In this document: positions 7,376 through 9,536 of the stretch, one piece after another
Layout of the letters: the number at the start of each line of letters is the position of its first letter
Position numbering within the stretch: position 1 is the stretch's first letter
Source of the DNA: an uncultured Oscillospiraceae bacterium
Lineage (GTDB): Bacteria; Bacillota; Clostridia; Oscillospirales; Oscillospiraceae
Length of the DNA stretch: 9,536 nucleotides
Assembly: GCA_934572445.1 (NCBI GenBank)
Contig: CAKTLD010000081.1
Span: 1 to 9,536, forward strand
Reading direction: 5' to 3'
Notes under the pieces: generated by a model
Database searches by the model: none
What the model saw: only the letters and a program-made list of their open reading frames with translations
Told to the model about the DNA's origin: nothing
Made by a program: the position numbers and the translations under genes

Positions 7376-8179
7376 TCAAGCCTGTAGAATATCCAGCAGC
7401 GCCTGTATGTCCGGCAGCACGAATGTCGGCTGCGGGTCAGCGGTGGGAAGGTCTGCTTCCTTCGTCTCGCCCGAGAGGACGAGCAGCGTGTCGATGCCCG
7501 CGTTTGCGCCGCTGGCGATGTCGGTGTAGATGCGGTCGCCCACGAGCAGCGTTTCCTGCGCGGAAATACCTGCCTGCCGCATGGCGAGCAGCGGCATCGC
7601 AGGTTCGGGTTTGCCGATGACGACGGGGCGGCGATTCGTTGCCCGCCAGAGCATCTCGCACACGCTGCCGCAGTCGGGCACGGAGCCGTAGGACGTGGGG
7701 CAGACCCAGTCGGGATTCGTGGCGAGAAAGTCGGCGCCCTGCGTGAGCAGGATGCAGGCATCCTCCAGCTTTTGGAATGTCAGCTCTGTGTCGAAGCCGG
7801 CAAGCAGCGTGTCGGCGTCCTCGCGTGTATCGCAAATGGTGAATCCCGCTGCGCGCAGCTGTGCTTTCATCGACTCTGTGCCGCAGACGTAAAAGCGGCG
7901 CATTTCCATCCCATGGGCGTGCAGATGCGCGATCAGCGCATCCACGCTTGTGAGGAAATCGCGCGGCTGGGCAGAAATGCCGAGCCGCGCGAGCTTTTTT
8001 ACATAGGCGTCCACACTGCGCGAGGAGTTGTTGGTCAGATAGCGATACTGTCCGCCGCGTGTGCGGATGCGCGCAAGCAGTGCCCCGACGCCGGGGAAGA
8101 GGGTATCGCCAAGATACAGCGTGCCGTCCAGATCGAAGAGGAATAGCCGCTTCTGTTTCAGTGCGTTGAGGTCAGCCAT
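7376..8179 (-). CDS. HAD-superfamily phosphatase, subfamily IIA (NagD / 4-nitrophenylphosphatase type)
   Basis: Predicted soluble Mg-dependent phosphatase of 267 residues. HAD motif I is FDLDGTLY with nucleophile Asp16 and acid/base Asp18. Motif II is LTNNSSRS around 48-55, the TNN form typical of NagD-like proteins. Lys190 in VVIGKPEP is motif III. Motif IV is VGDRIYTDI with Asp215 and Asp220. The C2A-type cap lies between motifs II and III (about 75-185). Family members dephosphorylate small metabolites such as phosphoglycolate or sugar phosphates, or nucleoside monophosphates; the substrate here is not predictable. The ATG at 8179 is preceded by a short TAAGG formed around the antiporter stop, six bases upstream, so translation is probably coupled. 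Some Cys-rich stretches in the cap (for example residues 160-174) are not a recognised metal site. Confidence 0.93.
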   Translation of the reverse strand: MADLNALKQKRLFLFDLDGTLYLGDTLFPGVGALLARIRTRGGQYRYLTNNSSRSVDAYVKKLARLGISAQPRDFLTSVDALIAHLHAHGMEMRRFYVCGTESMKAQLRAAGFTICDTREDADTLLAGFDTELTFQKLEDACILLTQGADFLATNPDWVCPTSYGSVPDCGSVCEMLWRATNRRPVVIGKPEPAMPLLAMRQAGISAQETLLVGDRIYTDIASGANAGIDTLLVLSGETKEADLPTADPQPTFVLPDIQALLDILQA

Positions 8180-8185
8180 CGCGCC

Positions 8186-9430
8186 TTACGCCTTCTTCCC
8201 GCCGTCAACGGCAATGAAGAAAAAGGAACTGACCGCCAGCAGGAACGGGTAGAAAAGGTTGGGGATGATCTCGAACGCGGAGACCTCGCAGCCCAGGTTG
8301 TGCGCCGCGGCGATGGCTACGAGCATCTGCGCGCCGTAGGGAATGATGCCCTGGAAGATGCAGGAGAACGTATCGAGGATGGAGGCAGCCTTGCGCGGCG
8401 TGATGCCGTATTCCTCGCTCATCTCTCTGGCGATGGGGTTGGCCATGACGATGGCTACGGTGTTGTTCGCGGTGGCGATGTCCATCGCGCCGACGAGAAG
8501 ACCCATGCCGATCTGGCCGCCGCGCTTGCCGCGGAAGGCCTTGCGAATCCAGCCGAGCAGCGCTTCAAAGCCGCCGTGCTCGCGGATCAGCGCGCAGATG
8601 GCGGAAACGAGAATGGCGACCATCGACGTTTCAAACATGCCGGCGGCGCCGCTGCCCATGTTTTCAAGGAGCGCCTTGACCGCGAGGATGCCTGCCTGAC
8701 CGGTCGCACCAGTGGCGAGCGTAATGATCGAGCCGGACACGATGCCGACCAGCAGCACGACGAATACATTGATGCCGATGATGCCGCCGATGAGCACGAG
8801 CACATAGGGGATGATCTGGATGAGGTTGTAGGCGGGGATCTCCGCAGGCGTCACGTCGGCGTTCAGCGTCAGCACAAGGATGAGCGCGAGCGTTGCGAGC
8901 GCGGCGGGGAGCGCAATGTGGAAATTCTCGCGGAACTTATCCTTCATCGCACAGCCCTGGCCGTTGCAGGCGGCGATGGTCGTGTCGGAAATGAAGCTCA
9001 GATTGTCGCCGAACATCGCGCCGCCCATGACCGAGCCGATGCACAGCGGCAGGGAATAGCCGCTGGCCACGGCGATGGGAACGGCGATGGGCGTGATAAG
9101 CGTGATGGTGCCGACGCTCGTGCCCATGGCGGTGGAAACGAAGCAGCTGACGACGAACAGCACCGCCACGGCGAACTTCGACGGGATGATCGAGAGCATG
9201 AAGTATGCCACGCTTTCCGCGCTCGAGCGGCCCACCACGCCGACAAAAATACCGGCGGCGAGGAAGATGAGCAGCATCGTGACGATGTTCTTATCGCCGA
9301 TGCCCTTGCCCATCAGCACAAGCTTTTCGTCAAACGAAAGTTCACGGTTCTGGCAGCAGGCTACCAGCAGCGCGATCAGGAAGATGACGACAATGGGAAT
9401 GGAATAAAAACCCATCGGGATCCTGAGCAC
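8186..9430 (-). CDS. NhaC-family Na+/H+ antiporter, N-terminus interrupted
   Basis: Inner-membrane transporter, predicted to exchange Na+ and H+. From the GTG at 9430 it is 414 residues with about ten or eleven hydrophobic segments (first FYSIPIVVIFLIALLVACC). NhaC-like signatures are GGAMFGDNLSFISDTTIAA (136-154), an ATANNTVAIVMANP stretch (319-332) and GIIPYGAQ (361-368). The GTG has no clear Shine-Dalgarno; ATG at 9415 has a weak AGGA five bases ahead. The same frame remains open upstream to 9478 and reads IIAGLYLGLGLVFEYV, which looks like the family's usual first membrane segment. An in-frame TGA at 9479-9481 then cuts it off from an ATG at 9532. From 9532 the protein would be 448 residues, near normal family length. 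It may be an intact but shorter transporter, a recent nonsense mutant or a sequence error. Related NhaC-type proteins can carry other substrates, so ion specificity is inferred. Confidence 0.82.
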   Translation of the reverse strand: MLRIPMGFYSIPIVVIFLIALLVACCQNRELSFDEKLVLMGKGIGDKNIVTMLLIFLAAGIFVGVVGRSSAESVAYFMLSIIPSKFAVAVLFVVSCFVSTAMGTSVGTITLITPIAVPIAVASGYSLPLCIGSVMGGAMFGDNLSFISDTTIAACNGQGCAMKDKFRENFHIALPAALATLALILVLTLNADVTPAEIPAYNLIQIIPYVLVLIGGIIGINVFVVLLVGIVSGSIITLATGATGQAGILAVKALLENMGSGAAGMFETSMVAILVSAICALIREHGGFEALLGWIRKAFRGKRGGQIGMGLLVGAMDIATANNTVAIVMANPIAREMSEEYGITPRKAASILDTFSCIFQGIIPYGAQMLVAIAAAHNLGCEVSAFEIIPNLFYPFLLAVSSFFFIAVDGGKKA

Positions 9431-9478
9431 ATATTCAAATACGAGACCGAGACCGAGGTACAGACCGGCTATAATTTG

Positions 9479-9532
9479 TCAAGCCGAAATCTCATTTGGA
9501 ATGCAGGGCGTATAGGCCTTGTTGTCTCTCAT
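9479..9532 (-). pseudogene. Possible 5' fragment of the antiporter gene, ending at in-frame TGA
   Basis: From the ATG at 9532 the frame reads 17 residues (MRDNKAYTPCIPNEISA) then TGA, in the same frame as the antiporter that continues directly after it. A single base difference at 9479 (T to C on the plus strand) would make codon 18 TGG, giving SAWQIIAGLYL and joining the two parts. Seventeen open codons alone are weak evidence, and any ribosome binding site would lie beyond the window. Confidence 0.45.
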
Positions 9533-9536
9533 GACA

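Noticed and set aside
7363..7761. N-terminal extension of the SpoU methyltransferase frame
   Set aside because: It overlaps the phosphatase gene out of frame, reads as Arg/Pro-rich low complexity, and a good Shine-Dalgarno marks the ATG at 7362.
9479..9481. TGA read as selenocysteine or as tryptophan by a changed code
   Set aside because: TGA is the terminal stop of lon, engB and three minus-strand genes here. I saw no convincing SECIS-like hairpin just downstream, and antiporters of this family are not known selenoproteins.
9476..9481. TTGACA (minus strand) as a -35 box for an internal antiporter promoter
   Set aside because: The hexamer is perfect but no TATAAT-like sequence lies 16-18 bases downstream; the sequence there is GC-rich coding DNA.

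Overview
The window carries ordinary, mostly intact bacterial chromosomal genes arranged as two convergent blocks. The GC-rich coding, strong AAGGAGG-type ribosome binding sites, U-tract intrinsic terminator and the gene order tig-clpP-clpX-lon-engB suggest a GC-rich Gram-positive anaerobe of the class Clostridia, perhaps an Oscillospiraceae-like gut bacterium. That placement is inferred from gene order and protein flavour; I could not run a search. TGA serves as the terminal stop of several intact genes here (lon, engB and the three downstream minus-strand genes), so the standard bacterial code applies.

Plus-strand block (1-5891) is a protein quality-control cluster. It holds the C-terminal part of trigger factor (ribosome-bound chaperone), ClpP (peptidase), ClpX (AAA+ unfoldase that feeds ClpP), Lon (self-contained AAA+ protease) and EngB/YsxC (GTPase for large ribosomal subunit assembly). 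Together they link nascent-chain folding, regulated proteolysis and ribosome biogenesis. clpX, lon and engB follow one another at gaps of 9-26 bases and look co-transcribed with clpP. The only sizeable gap, 115 bases between tig and clpP, holds a possible -10 box, a perfect 15-bp stem-loop with no U-tract, and a near-consensus Shine-Dalgarno for clpP. The block ends at a perfect 34-base palindrome that works as an intrinsic terminator in both directions.

Minus-strand block (9532 down to 5907) is a tight four-gene run in transcription order: an NhaC-family Na+/H+ antiporter, a NagD-type HAD phosphatase, a SpoU/TrmH-family RNA 2'-O-methyltransferase and a small class I SAM-dependent methyltransferase. 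Intergenic gaps are 6, 13 and 1 bases. Its promoter lies beyond the window. No shared pathway is obvious, so co-transcription is better supported than joint function.

The main oddity is at the right edge. The antiporter frame stays open and hydrophobic upstream of its first permitted start (GTG at 9430), but an in-frame TGA at 9479-9481 separates this part from an ATG-led stub at 9532. This may be a nonsense mutation, a sequence error, or simply 5' leader sequence. No mobile element, CRISPR array, tRNA or rRNA was seen, no gene-free stretch exceeds 300 bases, and I see no credible undescribed system here.
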